64,000 nucleotides of DNA, taken from the NCBI RefSeq assembly GCF_030852425.1, contig NZ_NSDM01000016.1, forward strand, positions 84,262 to 148,261, read 5' to 3'. The notes under the pieces are model-generated. The model did no database searches and was not told the DNA's origin. It saw only the letters and a program-made list of their open reading frames with translations. The position numbers and the translations under genes are program-made. Below, one piece after another: positions 25,427 through 33,540 of this stretch. The first letter of the stretch is position 1. Each line of letters opens with the position of its first letter. Source of the DNA: Saccharothrix longispora (GTDB lineage Bacteria > Actinomycetota > Actinomycetes > Mycobacteriales > Pseudonocardiaceae).

Positions 25427-26575
25427 ATGCCGACTCGCCGTTCCGCATGGATGACCGACGACCTGGACCAGCTGCGCGGGCTGGCCCGGACCTTCTTCGA
25501 GAAGGAGGCCGTCCCCCACCAGGAGCGCTGGGCGGCGCAGAAGCAGGTGGACCGGGGCTTCTGGCACAAGGCCGGGGAGCTGGGCCTGCTGTGCCTGTCC
25601 ATCCCCGAGGAGTACGGCGGGGGCGGCGGCACGTTCGCGCACGAGGCCGTGCTGCTGGAGGAGCAGGCCCGGTGCGGCGACAGCGCGTGGGGCAACAGCG
25701 TGCACAGCGGCATCGTCGCCCACTACCTCGCCTCCTACGGCACCGAGGAGCAGAAGAGGCGCTGGCTGCCGAAGATGGCCTCCGGCGAGTACGTCGGCGC
25801 CATCGCCATGTCCGAGCCCGGCGGCGGTTCCGACCTCCAGAACATCAGGACGCGGGCGCTGCGGCACGGCGACGAGTACGTGATCAGCGGCTCCAAGACG
25901 TTCATCACCAACGGCGCGCAGGCCGACCTGGTCGTGGTGGTCGCCAAGACCGACCCGTCGCAGGGCGCCACCGGCATCTCGCTGCTGGTCGTGGAGACCG
26001 CCGCCGCGCCGGGCTTCCGCCGCGGCCGGGTGCTCGACAAGATCGGCCTGAAGGGCCAGGACACCGCCGAGCTGTTCTTCGACGACGTCCGCGTGCCCGC
26101 CGACAACCTGCTCGGCACCGGCGAGGGGCAGGGCTTCATCCAGCTCATGCAGCAGCTCCCGCAGGAGCGGCTGATCATCGCGGTGGCGTCGATCGCGGGC
26201 ATCGAGGCCGCCGTCGCCCTCACCCTGGACTACGTCAAGGACCGCACCGCGTTCGGCCGCGAGCTGATCAAGTTCCAGAACACCCGCTTCACGCTCGCCG
26301 AGTGCGCCACCGAGGCCCGCGTGACCAGGGCGTTCGTCGACGAGTGCGTCGAGGCGCACCTCGCGGGCGAGCTCGACGTGCCCACCGCGGCCATGGCCAA
26401 GTGGTGGTCGACCGAGCGGCTGTGCCGGGTCGTGGACGAGTGCGTGCAGCTGTTCGGCGGCTACGGCTACATGACCGAGTACCCGATCGCGCGCGCGTGG
26501 GCGGACGCGCGCGTGCAGAAGATCTACGGCGGGACGAACGAGATCATGAAGGAAATCATCGCGAGGTCCCTCTGA
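25427..26575 (+). CDS. Acyl-CoA dehydrogenase
   Basis: FAD-dependent first step of beta-oxidation (382 aa). FAD/substrate motifs AIAMSEPGGGSDLQNIRT and SGSKTFITNGAQADLVVVVAKTD and the C-terminal QLFGGYGYMTEYPIARAWAD ... IYGGTNEIMKEIIARSL are present; the Glu of the GTNEI region is the usual catalytic base position. ATG 25427 is taken because longer versions add Arg-rich sequence from the promoter region. The next gene, a CoA transferase/racemase, starts one base after the stop. Chain-length preference cannot be read from sequence. Confidence 0.93.
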   Translation: MPTRRSAWMTDDLDQLRGLARTFFEKEAVPHQERWAAQKQVDRGFWHKAGELGLLCLSIPEEYGGGGGTFAHEAVLLEEQARCGDSAWGNSVHSGIVAHYLASYGTEEQKRRWLPKMASGEYVGAIAMSEPGGGSDLQNIRTRALRHGDEYVISGSKTFITNGAQADLVVVVAKTDPSQGATGISLLVVETAAAPGFRRGRVLDKIGLKGQDTAELFFDDVRVPADNLLGTGEGQGFIQLMQQLPQERLIIAVASIAGIEAAVALTLDYVKDRTAFGRELIKFQNTRFTLAECATEARVTRAFVDECVEAHLAGELDVPTAAMAKWWSTERLCRVVDECVQLFGGYGYMTEYPIARAWADARVQKIYGGTNEIMKEIIARSL

Positions 26576-26576
26576 C

Positions 26577-27701
26577 ATGCCGGGACCCCTGGAAGGGCTG
26601 AAGGTCGTCGAGCTGGCCGGCCTCGCGCCCGCGCCGTTCGGCTGCATGGTGCTGGCCGACCTCGGCGCGTCCGTGGTGCGCGTCGACCGGGTGGGCGCCG
26701 CGCCGGCCGTGCCCGGCGACGTCCTCGGTCGCGGTCGCCGCTCGATCGGCGTGGACGTCCGGCGGCCCGAGGGCGCGGAGCTGGTGCTGCGGCTCGTCGC
26801 GGAGTCCGACGTGCTGGTCGAGGGCTTCCGGCCGGGCGTCACCGAGCGGCTGGGCATCGGGCCGGCGCAGTGCCTGGCCCGCAACCCCCGGCTCGTCTAC
26901 GGGCGGATGACCGGCTGGGGCCAGTCCGGTCCGCTGGCCGACCGCGCCGGGCACGACATCAACTACATCGCCGTGGCCGGCGCGCTGGAGCCGATCGGAC
27001 GGCCCGGTCAGCCGCCGACCGTGCCGCTGAACCTGGTGGGCGACTTCGGCGGCGGCGGGCTGCTGCTGGCGCTGGGCCTGCTGGCGGCCCTCTACGAGCG
27101 GGAGCGCTCCGGGCGGGGCCAGGTCGTGGACGCGGCGATGGTCGACGGCGCGGCGCTGCTGACGACGTTCCTGCACGGCATGTCGTCGGCGGGGGCGTGG
27201 TCCGGCGGGCGGGGCGGGAACCTGCTGGACGGCGGCGCGCCGTTCTACGACGTGTACGAGGCCTCCGACGGGCGGTACGTGAGCGTCGGCGCGCTGGAGG
27301 AGAAGTTCTACGCCGAACTGGTCGCCCTGCTGGACCTGGCGGACGCGCCCGACCGCCGCGACCCGGCCCGCTGGCCCGAGCTGCGCGCGCGCATCGCGTC
27401 GGCGATCGCCACCCGGACCAGGGACGAGTGGGCGGCGCTGGCGGAGGGCACGGACGCCTGCCTGGCACCCGTGCTGGCCCCCGGCGAGGCGCCGGCGCAC
27501 GGGCACAACGCGGAACGCGGGACGTTCGTCGAGGTCGGCGGCGTTCCGCAGCCCGCGCCCGCGCCGCGCTTCGACCGGACCCCGGCGGGTGAGCCGACCG
27601 CGCCGCCCACCACCGGCGCGGACACCGACGAGGTGCTGGCCGGGTTGGGGCTCACCGGTGACGAGGTGGCGGCGCTGCGTTCGGCGGGCGTGGTCGCCTG
27701 A
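26577..27701 (+). CDS. CaiB/BaiF family III CoA transferase, alpha-methylacyl-CoA racemase-like
   Basis: 374 aa. The family III fold is visible from the start (LEGLKVVELAGLAPAPFGCMVLADLG), with the CoA-contact region YGRMTGWGQSGPLADRAGHDINYIA and the key Asp in NLVGDFGGGG. Closest in pattern to alpha-methylacyl-CoA racemases, which prepare branched acyl-CoA for beta-oxidation and fit the neighbouring acyl-CoA dehydrogenase; a formyl-CoA-type transferase is the alternative. Translationally tied to the dehydrogenase gene by a 1-nt gap. Confidence 0.9.
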   Translation: MPGPLEGLKVVELAGLAPAPFGCMVLADLGASVVRVDRVGAAPAVPGDVLGRGRRSIGVDVRRPEGAELVLRLVAESDVLVEGFRPGVTERLGIGPAQCLARNPRLVYGRMTGWGQSGPLADRAGHDINYIAVAGALEPIGRPGQPPTVPLNLVGDFGGGGLLLALGLLAALYERERSGRGQVVDAAMVDGAALLTTFLHGMSSAGAWSGGRGGNLLDGGAPFYDVYEASDGRYVSVGALEEKFYAELVALLDLADAPDRRDPARWPELRARIASAIATRTRDEWAALAEGTDACLAPVLAPGEAPAHGHNAERGTFVEVGGVPQPAPAPRFDRTPAGEPTAPPTTGADTDEVLAGLGLTGDEVAALRSAGVVA

Positions 27702-28104
27702 AGGCGGCCGGGTGACCGGGAAATGAACGCGTGAAATCACCTGAAGAGGTACTGGAGAATTACCGTCGGCCGACATCGGCCTTTGTCACGCTGGGTGCGT
27801 GCGTCGGCGCAATCAGGTGATGTGCTGTGCGGGTGTGACGATGTCGTTGAACCTCGGTGTCCGTGCCGGGGGATGGGCGACTGCCCGTATCTAGGTGATC
27901 GGCGGGACCGCTGGTCCCCTTGATAGTCCGATCGGGTGACGCCAGCCGCTGCCCATGCGTGGTCAAGCGGACCTCGGAGCGGCCGGTCGGGGGACGTCGG
28001 CGGGTTGGGCGCTCATCGTCCGGGTGAATGAGGGACCATGGCCGGTGACGTGACGGGTACGGCGACCGCCGGGCCCTGCCCTGTGAACGGACGGAGACCG
28101 ATCA
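27702..28104. other. 403-bp gene-free region with a distant inverted repeat
   Basis: No convincing reading frame. ATCACCTGA (27736-27744) and TCAGGTGAT (27813-27821) form a perfect 9-bp inverted repeat 68 nt apart, enclosing GTCGGCCGACATCGGCC. GC content is visibly lower than in the flanking genes. It may contain the promoter and leader of the small gene at 28105. No known riboswitch pattern recognised. Confidence 0.4.
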
Positions 28105-28266
28105 GTGAACGTCAAGAAGGTGGTGACGCTGGCGGCGGTCGCGCTGGTGCTGTTCCTGCTCGTCACCCAGCCCAACGAGTCGGCCGACGCGGTGAAGACC
28201 GCGCTCGGGTGGCTCCAGTCGGGCGCCGAGTCGATCATCACCTTCGTCCGCAGCCTCTTCGCCTAG
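28105..28266 (+). CDS. Small single-pass membrane protein (53 aa)
   Basis: GTG start with GGAGA about 10 nt upstream. It reads MNVKKVVTLAAVALVLFLLV, then a short polar loop and an amphipathic helix (ADAVKTALGWLQSGAESIIT) ending FVRSLFA. The layout of one membrane helix plus an amphipathic tail is shared by small conserved envelope proteins of Pseudonocardiales, though no named family can be given. Codon bias is strongly coding. Function unknown. Confidence 0.65.
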   Translation: MNVKKVVTLAAVALVLFLLVTQPNESADAVKTALGWLQSGAESIITFVRSLFA

Positions 28267-28469
28267 CCGTCGCCGCGGGCCGCCCGCGGAACTCCGCTCA
28301 ATGCGGTCACCGGGAGTGACATTGGGCGGGCGACGTTGCACCGTCCGGGTGGAATGAGGGCTATAACGCGCTGGTAACAGGGTTTTTGACAAAGCTGGGT
28401 CTAGCGGTTGTCGGTACCCGCTAATACGGTGCGTCGCATTGGCTGATCTTCGACCGACGAGGAGGCAGA

Positions 28470-28955
28470 ATGGTCGAGGACTCCGGAGTCGACGAGCTGC
28501 TGCGGCAGTGGGCGGCTGAGCGCTCGGACGACGCCGAGCTGCAGGAGGTGAACCGGATCAAGGACGCGTGGCTCGCGGAAGCCCCGCCGTCCCCGGGCAT
28601 CCCGGTGCAGCGGGCGAACGGCGGGAACCGCGGCCTGATGAGGGTCGAGTCCGCGGACCCCGCGTACGTGGTGGCGATGAGGAAGCGGGCGCCCGAGGTG
28701 CCCGAGGTCCTCCTCGCGGCCGCCGCCAGCTACTGGCAGCTGGTGGGCGACCTGTCCGAGGCGGAGCAGTGGTGGGACGCGGGCATCAGCCCGTTGGACC
28801 AGCGCGCTCTGGACTACCGGGCGGCCGGGCTCACGCCCGCCGACCTCGGTCGTCGCCTCGGCCCGATGACGGTGCTCCAGCACCTGCGTCGGGGCAGTGC
28901 GGCGGCCTGGTGCGTGGCCAGGTTGCAGAGGCAACGCCGGGACGGCGTGGCCTGA
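28470..28955 (+). CDS. Hypothetical protein, 161 aa, soluble
   Basis: Unrecognised. ATG 28470 follows GAGGAGG at ideal distance, so expression is likely. The protein is charged and helical (VDELLRQWAAERSDDAELQE), with Trp-rich YWQLVGDLSEAEQWWDAGI in the centre and a region LTPADLGRRLGPMTVLQHLRRG near the end. No signal peptide or membrane helix. It stands alone between small membrane-protein genes. Confidence 0.6.
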   Translation: MVEDSGVDELLRQWAAERSDDAELQEVNRIKDAWLAEAPPSPGIPVQRANGGNRGLMRVESADPAYVVAMRKRAPEVPEVLLAAAASYWQLVGDLSEAEQWWDAGISPLDQRALDYRAAGLTPADLGRRLGPMTVLQHLRRGSAAAWCVARLQRQRRDGVA

Positions 28956-29078
28956 GTCGGATCGACGAGTCGGGGCGGGCTCCTGTGGTCGAGGGGCCCA
29001 ACGCCCGGTGAGGGGCGGGCTCCCGCGCGGGAGCCCCGGCCCGAGGGGTTCTCAGCTCGCACGAAGTACCCTTGAGGT

Positions 29079-29468
29079 GTGCACGGCCGCCTCGTCACCC
29101 CCCAGCGCGTCGCCATCGCCGCCGTCTGCGTGGCCGCGCTCGTCGTGTGCTGCGGCCTCGCCTACTGGCAGTGGGAGCGGTTCTCCCAGGCGGGCGGCAG
29201 CTTCCAGAACCTCGGCTACGTGTTCCAGTGGCCCCTGTTCGGCCTGTTCCCGGCGTTCATGGTGTGGCGCATCCGCAGGTTGGACGCCCGTCGCCGGGCC
29301 GAGGAGGCCGAGGCCGCCGCCGACGGCGGCACCCGGGAGCCGGTGGCCGAGCCGCCGAAGCCGGTCGTTACCGTTGAACCCGTCAGGACACCCGCGCACG
29401 ACGGGGACGACGAGCTGGCGGCCTACAACCGCATGCTCGCCGAGCTCCACGCGCGGGACCAGCGGTGA
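29079..29468 (+). CDS. Two-helix membrane protein with acidic cytoplasmic tail
   Basis: 129 aa from GTG 29079. Two hydrophobic helices (VAIAAVCVAALVVCCGLAYW and YVFQWPLFGLFPAFMVWRI) are joined by a short loop WERFSQAGGSFQNLG, then a cytoplasmic tail rich in Ala/Glu with a highly charged end. It precedes the DUF3817 gene by 15 nt and very probably forms an operon with it, a pairing seen in many actinobacteria. Function unknown. Confidence 0.75.
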   Translation: MHGRLVTPQRVAIAAVCVAALVVCCGLAYWQWERFSQAGGSFQNLGYVFQWPLFGLFPAFMVWRIRRLDARRRAEEAEAAADGGTREPVAEPPKPVVTVEPVRTPAHDGDDELAAYNRMLAELHARDQR

Positions 29469-29483
29469 GGCGAAGGTAGGGCG

Positions 29484-29786
29484 ATGAGCGGCGCGTTGAC
29501 CAGGTTCCGGTTCATGGCTTACGTGGTCGGCGTCGGCCTGCTGCTGCTCGTGGTCGCCATGATCGCCAAGTACGCGGGCGGCACCGAGACCATGATGCGC
29601 GTCGTCGGCCCCGTGCACGGCTTCCTCTACGCCATCTACCTGGTGCTCACCGTCGACCTGGCGCTCAAGGCCCGCTGGTCGATCAAGGCCACGGTCCTGG
29701 TCCTGCTCGCCGGCACGATCCCGTTCGTGTCGTTCTACGCCGAGCGCAAGGTCGTGGAGAGCGTCCGGGCCGAGAAAGCCCTGTGA
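29484..29786 (+). CDS. DUF3817 family membrane protein
   Basis: 100 aa, three membrane helices (YVVGVGLLLLVVAMIAKYAG, HGFLYAIYLVLTVDLALK, VLVLLAGTIPFVSFYAERKV). The FRFMAYVVGVGLLLLVVAM start and PFVSFYAERKV end are diagnostic of DUF3817. Known members are small integral membrane proteins without assigned function; in several actinobacteria they stand next to purine or glycine-metabolism genes, as here. Confidence 0.88.
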   Translation: MSGALTRFRFMAYVVGVGLLLLVVAMIAKYAGGTETMMRVVGPVHGFLYAIYLVLTVDLALKARWSIKATVLVLLAGTIPFVSFYAERKVVESVRAEKAL

Positions 29787-29859
29787 CGCACCGGGTTGAC
29801 CCCGACTACCAGGCACATCTAGCGTCTGGCGGTACCAACTGAACACGGCCGTCGATGTC

Positions 29860-30040
29860 GAGCGGGAGAGTCCCCACCAGTCGGGGCGCCGAAGGAGCAA
29901 CTCCTCCCCGGAATCTCTCAGGCACAGCTACCGCCCGACGAAGGCGACTCTGGAAAGCAGGCGCGCCACCGCGCCTCGCCCACGGTGCAAGCCGCTCACC
30001 CGCAGCGGCGAAGCTCTCAGGCCCATGACAGAGGGGGAGG
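29860..30040 (+). ncRNA. Tandem glycine riboswitch (gcvT element)
   Basis: Two glycine aptamers stand in tandem upstream of gcvT. Aptamer 1 shows GAGCGGGAGAG at 29860-29870, the conserved CGCCGAAGGAGCAA (29887-29900) and AATCTCTCAGGCAC (29912-29925). Aptamer 2 shows GGCGACTCTGGAAAGC (29943-29958) and GGCGAAGCTCTCAGGC (30007-30022) and ends with CCATGACAGAGGGGGAGG. This is the classic layout of cooperative glycine-sensing leaders that switch on glycine cleavage genes. The expression platform probably uses the following GAGGCTCG/CGAGGAGTCTC segment. Confidence 0.93.
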
Positions 30041-30149
30041 CTCGCTCAGACGAGGAGTCTCCGATGGACCGTGTCATCCTTCACCCGTGCCCGCCGACCC
30101 GACCGGTCGGCGCTACCGGCATGCCCGCTCCCTGGGAGGACCCCGCCTG

Positions 30150-31253
30150 ATGGAAAGCCGACGCACGCCCCTGCACGCCGAGCACGAGGCCCTGGGCGCC
30201 CTGTTCACCGACTTCGCGGGCTGGCGGATGCCGCTGCGCTACGCCAGCGAGTTGGCCGAGCACCACGCGGTGCGCACCTCGGCGGGCCTGTTCGACCTGA
30301 CGCACATGGGCGAGATCGTGCTGACCGGTCCCGGGGCGGGCGCCGCGCTGGACCACGCCCTGGTGGGCCACGCGTCGGCGATCGGCGTGGGCCGCGCCCG
30401 GTACACGATGATCTGCGAGGCCGACGGCGGCGTCGTCGACGACCTGATCGTCTACCGCACGGGTGACCAGGAGTACCTGGTCGTGGCCAACGCGTCCAAC
30501 GCGGACGTCGTGTTCGAGGCGCTGGTCGAGCGGGCGGGGGGCTTCGACACCACCGTCGAGGACCGCTCCACCGACTACGCGCTGCTCGCCGTGCAGGGGC
30601 CGCGGTCCACCGACATCCTGGCGGGCCTCACCCCGACCGACCTGGCCGGGGTGAAGTACTACGCCTCCTACCCGACCGAGGTGGCCGGCAGGCCCGTGCT
30701 GCTCGCCCGCACCGGCTACACCGGCGAGGACGGCTTCGAGCTGTTCACCGCGCCGGACGACGCCGCGCACGTGTGGGGGGCGCTGCTGGAGGCGGGTCGG
30801 GAGCACGACCTCAAGCCCGCCGGCCTCGGCTGCCGCGACACCCTGCGGCTGGAGGCCGGGATGCCGCTGTATGGCAACGAGCTGGGCCGCGGTCGCACCC
30901 CGTTCCACGCCAACCTCGGCCGCGTCGTCAAGCTCGACAAGCCGGGCGACTTCGTGGGCCGCGACGCCCTGGCCGCCACCGCGGAGAAAGGCGCCGACCA
31001 GGTCCTGGTCGGCCTGAAGACCGCCTCCCGCCGCGCGCCGCGCCACGGCTACCCCGTGCTGGACGCGGCGGGCACGCCGATCGGCGAGGTGACCAGCGGC
31101 GCGCTGTCGCCGACCCTGGGCTACTCGGTGGCGATGGCCTACGTGGCCGTCGGGCACACCGAGCCCGGCACCGAGCTGTCCGTCGACATCCGCGGCAAGC
31201 ACGAGCCCGTCGAGGTCGTGGCACTGCCGTTCTACAAGCGTCCCACCCGATAG
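30150..31253 (+). CDS. gcvT: Glycine cleavage system T protein (aminomethyltransferase)
   Basis: 367 aa. Transfers the methylene group of the aminomethyl-lipoyl H protein to tetrahydrofolate, releasing ammonia. Start ATG 30150 follows GGGAGGA. Conserved elements include LTHMGEIVLTGPGA near residue 50, TRTGYTGEDGFELF, GCRDTLRLEAGMPLYGNEL and the C-terminal beta-barrel (LSPTLGYSVAMAYV). It is controlled by the tandem glycine riboswitch directly upstream and is followed by glyA after 42 nt, linking glycine cleavage and serine-glycine interconversion. gcvP and gcvH are not in the window. Confidence 0.95.
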   Translation: MESRRTPLHAEHEALGALFTDFAGWRMPLRYASELAEHHAVRTSAGLFDLTHMGEIVLTGPGAGAALDHALVGHASAIGVGRARYTMICEADGGVVDDLIVYRTGDQEYLVVANASNADVVFEALVERAGGFDTTVEDRSTDYALLAVQGPRSTDILAGLTPTDLAGVKYYASYPTEVAGRPVLLARTGYTGEDGFELFTAPDDAAHVWGALLEAGREHDLKPAGLGCRDTLRLEAGMPLYGNELGRGRTPFHANLGRVVKLDKPGDFVGRDALAATAEKGADQVLVGLKTASRRAPRHGYPVLDAAGTPIGEVTSGALSPTLGYSVAMAYVAVGHTEPGTELSVDIRGKHEPVEVVALPFYKRPTR

Positions 31254-31295
31254 GTGCCCCACCCGACAGGGCACAGCCGACAGGAGAGAGATCCC

Positions 31296-32561
31296 ATGTC
31301 CGAGCACTTCAACACCTCCCTCGCGGAGTTCGACCCGGAGGTCGCGGACGCCGTCGCCGCCGAGCTGCACCGGCAGCAGAGCACGCTGGAGATGATCGCC
31401 TCGGAGAACTTCACGCCGGTGTCGGTGCTCCAGGCGCAGGGCTCGGTGCTGACCAACAAGTACGCCGAGGGCTACCCGGGCCGGCGCTACTACGGCGGCT
31501 GCGAGAACGTCGACGTCATCGAGCGGCTGGCGATCGAGCGGGTCAAGGGGCTGTTCGGCGCGGGCTTCGCCAACGTGCAGCCGCACTCGGGCGCGCAGGC
31601 CAACGCGTGCGCGATGTTCGCCCTGCTCCAGCCCGGCGACACGATCCTGGGCCTTGACCTGGCGCACGGCGGGCACCTGACGCACGGCATGCGGATCAAC
31701 TTCTCCGGCAAGCTCTACAACGTCGTGCCCTACCACGTGTCGGAGGACGACGGCCGGGTCGACATGGCCGAGGTCGAGCGGCTGGCGCAGGAGGCGAAGC
31801 CGAAGCTGATCGTGGCCGGCTGGTCGGCGTACCCGCGGCAGCTGGACTTCGCCGAGTTCCGCCGCATCGCCGACTCGGTGGGCGCGTACCTGATGGTCGA
31901 CATGGCGCACTTCGCCGGCCTGGTGGCGGCGGGCCTGCACCCGAGCCCGGTGCCGCACGCGCACGTCGTGACCACGACCACGCACAAGACGCTCGGCGGT
32001 CCGCGCGGCGGCGTGATCCTGACCAACGAGGCCGACCTCGCCAAGAAGATCAACTCGGCGGTGTTCCCCGGTCAGCAGGGCGGTCCGCTGGAGCACGTGA
32101 TCGCGGGCAAGGCGGTGGCGTTCAAGCACGCCGCGTCGCCCGAGTTCGCCGACCGGCAGCGCCGCACCGTCGAGGGCGCGAAGATCCTCGCCGAGCGCCT
32201 GTCGCGCCCCGACGCGGCGGCGGCGGGCGTGAAGGTGCTCACCGGCGGCACGGACGTGCACCTGGTGCTGGTCGACCTGGTGGCCTCGGAGCTGGACGGC
32301 AAGCAGGCGGAGGACCGGCTGCACGAGGTGGGCATCACGGTGAACCGCAACGCGGTGCCGAACGACCCGCGCCCGCCGATGGTGACGTCCGGCCTGCGCA
32401 TCGGCACGCCCGCGCTGGCCACCCGCGGCTTCGGCGCGGCGGACTTCGCCGAGGTGGCCGAGATCATCGCCGCCGCGCTCCAGGCGTCGCCGGACCTGGC
32501 CGACCTGCGGGCGCGAGTCGAGGTGCTGGCGGCCAAGCACCCGCTCTACCCGGACCTGTGA
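31296..32561 (+). CDS. glyA: Serine hydroxymethyltransferase
   Basis: PLP enzyme (421 aa) interconverting serine and glycine with tetrahydrofolate as the C1 carrier. Start ATG 31296 follows AGGAGAG. The PLP lysine is Lys231 in TTTTHKTLGGPRGG; the substrate motif STLEMIASENFTP and HSGAQANACAMFALLQPGD are intact. It lies downstream of riboswitch-gcvT on the same strand, so glycine excess would raise both. The stop overlaps a short GTG-initiated frame. Confidence 0.96.
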   Translation: MSEHFNTSLAEFDPEVADAVAAELHRQQSTLEMIASENFTPVSVLQAQGSVLTNKYAEGYPGRRYYGGCENVDVIERLAIERVKGLFGAGFANVQPHSGAQANACAMFALLQPGDTILGLDLAHGGHLTHGMRINFSGKLYNVVPYHVSEDDGRVDMAEVERLAQEAKPKLIVAGWSAYPRQLDFAEFRRIADSVGAYLMVDMAHFAGLVAAGLHPSPVPHAHVVTTTTHKTLGGPRGGVILTNEADLAKKINSAVFPGQQGGPLEHVIAGKAVAFKHAASPEFADRQRRTVEGAKILAERLSRPDAAAAGVKVLTGGTDVHLVLVDLVASELDGKQAEDRLHEVGITVNRNAVPNDPRPPMVTSGLRIGTPALATRGFGAADFAEVAEIIAAALQASPDLADLRARVEVLAAKHPLYPDL

Positions 32562-32677
32562 CGACGCGCACCGCGCGGCAGCCGCTGGTGGGCGTGAACA
32601 TCGGCCACGCCGACGAATCGGGCCACCGGCCCGGCAACCCGCGCCTGGACCTCGACGAGGCCGTGCGCGTCCTCTGA
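32558..32677 (+). CDS. Possible 39-aa peptide overlapping the glyA stop
   Basis: A GTG at 32558 overlaps the glyA stop in the GTGA manner seen for coupled genes in this window. The peptide reads MTTRTARQPLVGVNIGHADE and ends DLDEAVRVL. It has coding-like third-position bias, but no family is known and it may be the remnant of a longer gene. A strong terminator follows 28 nt later. Confidence 0.3.
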   Translation: MTTRTARQPLVGVNIGHADESGHRPGNPRLDLDEAVRVL

Positions 32678-32705
32678 GGCGCGCCGCGGCACACCCGCTG
32701 CACCA

Positions 32706-32748
32706 CGCCCTGATCCCCCGGCCAACCCCGGGCCGGGGGATCAGGGCG
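32706..32748. terminator. Strong terminator after gcvT-glyA
   Basis: A perfect 18-bp stem (32706-32723 with 32731-32748; arm CGCCCTGATCCCCCGGCC) with a 7-nt loop lies between glyA and a convergent gene and can stop transcription from both sides. Confidence 0.9.
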
Positions 32749-32767
32749 TTCCACAGTGGACGGCGGC

Positions 32768-33442
32768 TCAGGCTGCCGGGGCGGTCACCCCCGGCGGCAG
32801 GCACTCGACGTTGCGCTTCCCGTCGGGCTGCACCACGAACCAGGTGCCGCCCACGCCCTGCCCCTTCCACTGGCCGGGGGCCTCGTCCTTCGCGTAGGTG
32901 TAGAGCGGCCAGCCGTCGAGGGTGACCTGCTCCGAGCCGTCCGCGCGCTCGACCGTCGACACGAGCGCCGGGTCGACGCCCTGCAGCGCGGGGGTGTTGC
33001 CGTTGGACAGCAGCGGCGGCCAGGTCACCGCGCACTGGTCCTCGCAGTTCGACTTCGCCGCCGGCTTCGCGGTGTCCTTGTCGAACCGGTACAGCGTGCG
33101 GCCGTCGCCGTCCTGCACGACGTCGCCCATCTTCGGGACGCTCTTGCCCACCAGGGTGATCCGGGGACCCGACGGCGCGGGCGCGGCCTGGCCCTCCGGC
33201 GCACCGGCGGCCGGGTCGTCCGCCGCCTCGTCCTCGGCCACCGCTTCCTCGCTGGTGGGAGGGGCCAGGGGCTCCTGGACGTCGCCGTAGTCGCCCTGGG
33301 CCGCGGCGCCCACCTGCTCGGTCTGCGCGACGTTCGTGCCCCGCAGCACGGTGGTGTCGGACGTCCACATGACCAGTGCGAGCACGGCCGCCAGGCCGCC
33401 CGCTACGGCGATGGCGACGCGGTTTCGTCGGATCACACTCAA
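32768..33442 (-). CDS. Secreted-repeat (COG4315/Lipoprotein_15-like) membrane-anchored protein
   Basis: 224 aa. One N-terminal anchor (VAIAVAGGLAAVLALVMW) is followed by an acidic Ala/Pro linker and two related repeats: GRTLYRFDKDTAKPAAKSNC with CEDQCAVTWPPLL, and LDGWPLYTYAKDEAPGQWKG with GGTWFVV. These motifs define the secreted repeat family, found in actinobacterial surface proteins and proposed to bind haem or metals; a role is not established. A Cys pair in the first repeat could be a disulfide. Divergent from the peptidase gene. Confidence 0.85.
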   Translation of the reverse strand: MSVIRRNRVAIAVAGGLAAVLALVMWTSDTTVLRGTNVAQTEQVGAAAQGDYGDVQEPLAPPTSEEAVAEDEAADDPAAGAPEGQAAPAPSGPRITLVGKSVPKMGDVVQDGDGRTLYRFDKDTAKPAAKSNCEDQCAVTWPPLLSNGNTPALQGVDPALVSTVERADGSEQVTLDGWPLYTYAKDEAPGQWKGQGVGGTWFVVQPDGKRNVECLPPGVTAPAA

Positions 33443-33540
33443 CTCCTCCTCGGTCCGTCAATCGCTCCAACGACGATTACGGCCCCGTCACGGCGTCGGT
33501 TCACCACCGCGCCAAGACAGGGGTCGCCTAGGGTGTCCGG

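Noticed and set aside
27702..28104. Possible ydaO-type (c-di-AMP) or other riboswitch
   Set aside because: The distant 9-bp inverted repeat suggested structure, but the conserved cores of known actinobacterial riboswitches were not found.
28386..28427. TTGACA ... TAATAC as a promoter for the 28470 gene
   Set aside because: The spacing is 30 bp, too long for a sigma-70 promoter; either box may still be used with an unseen partner.
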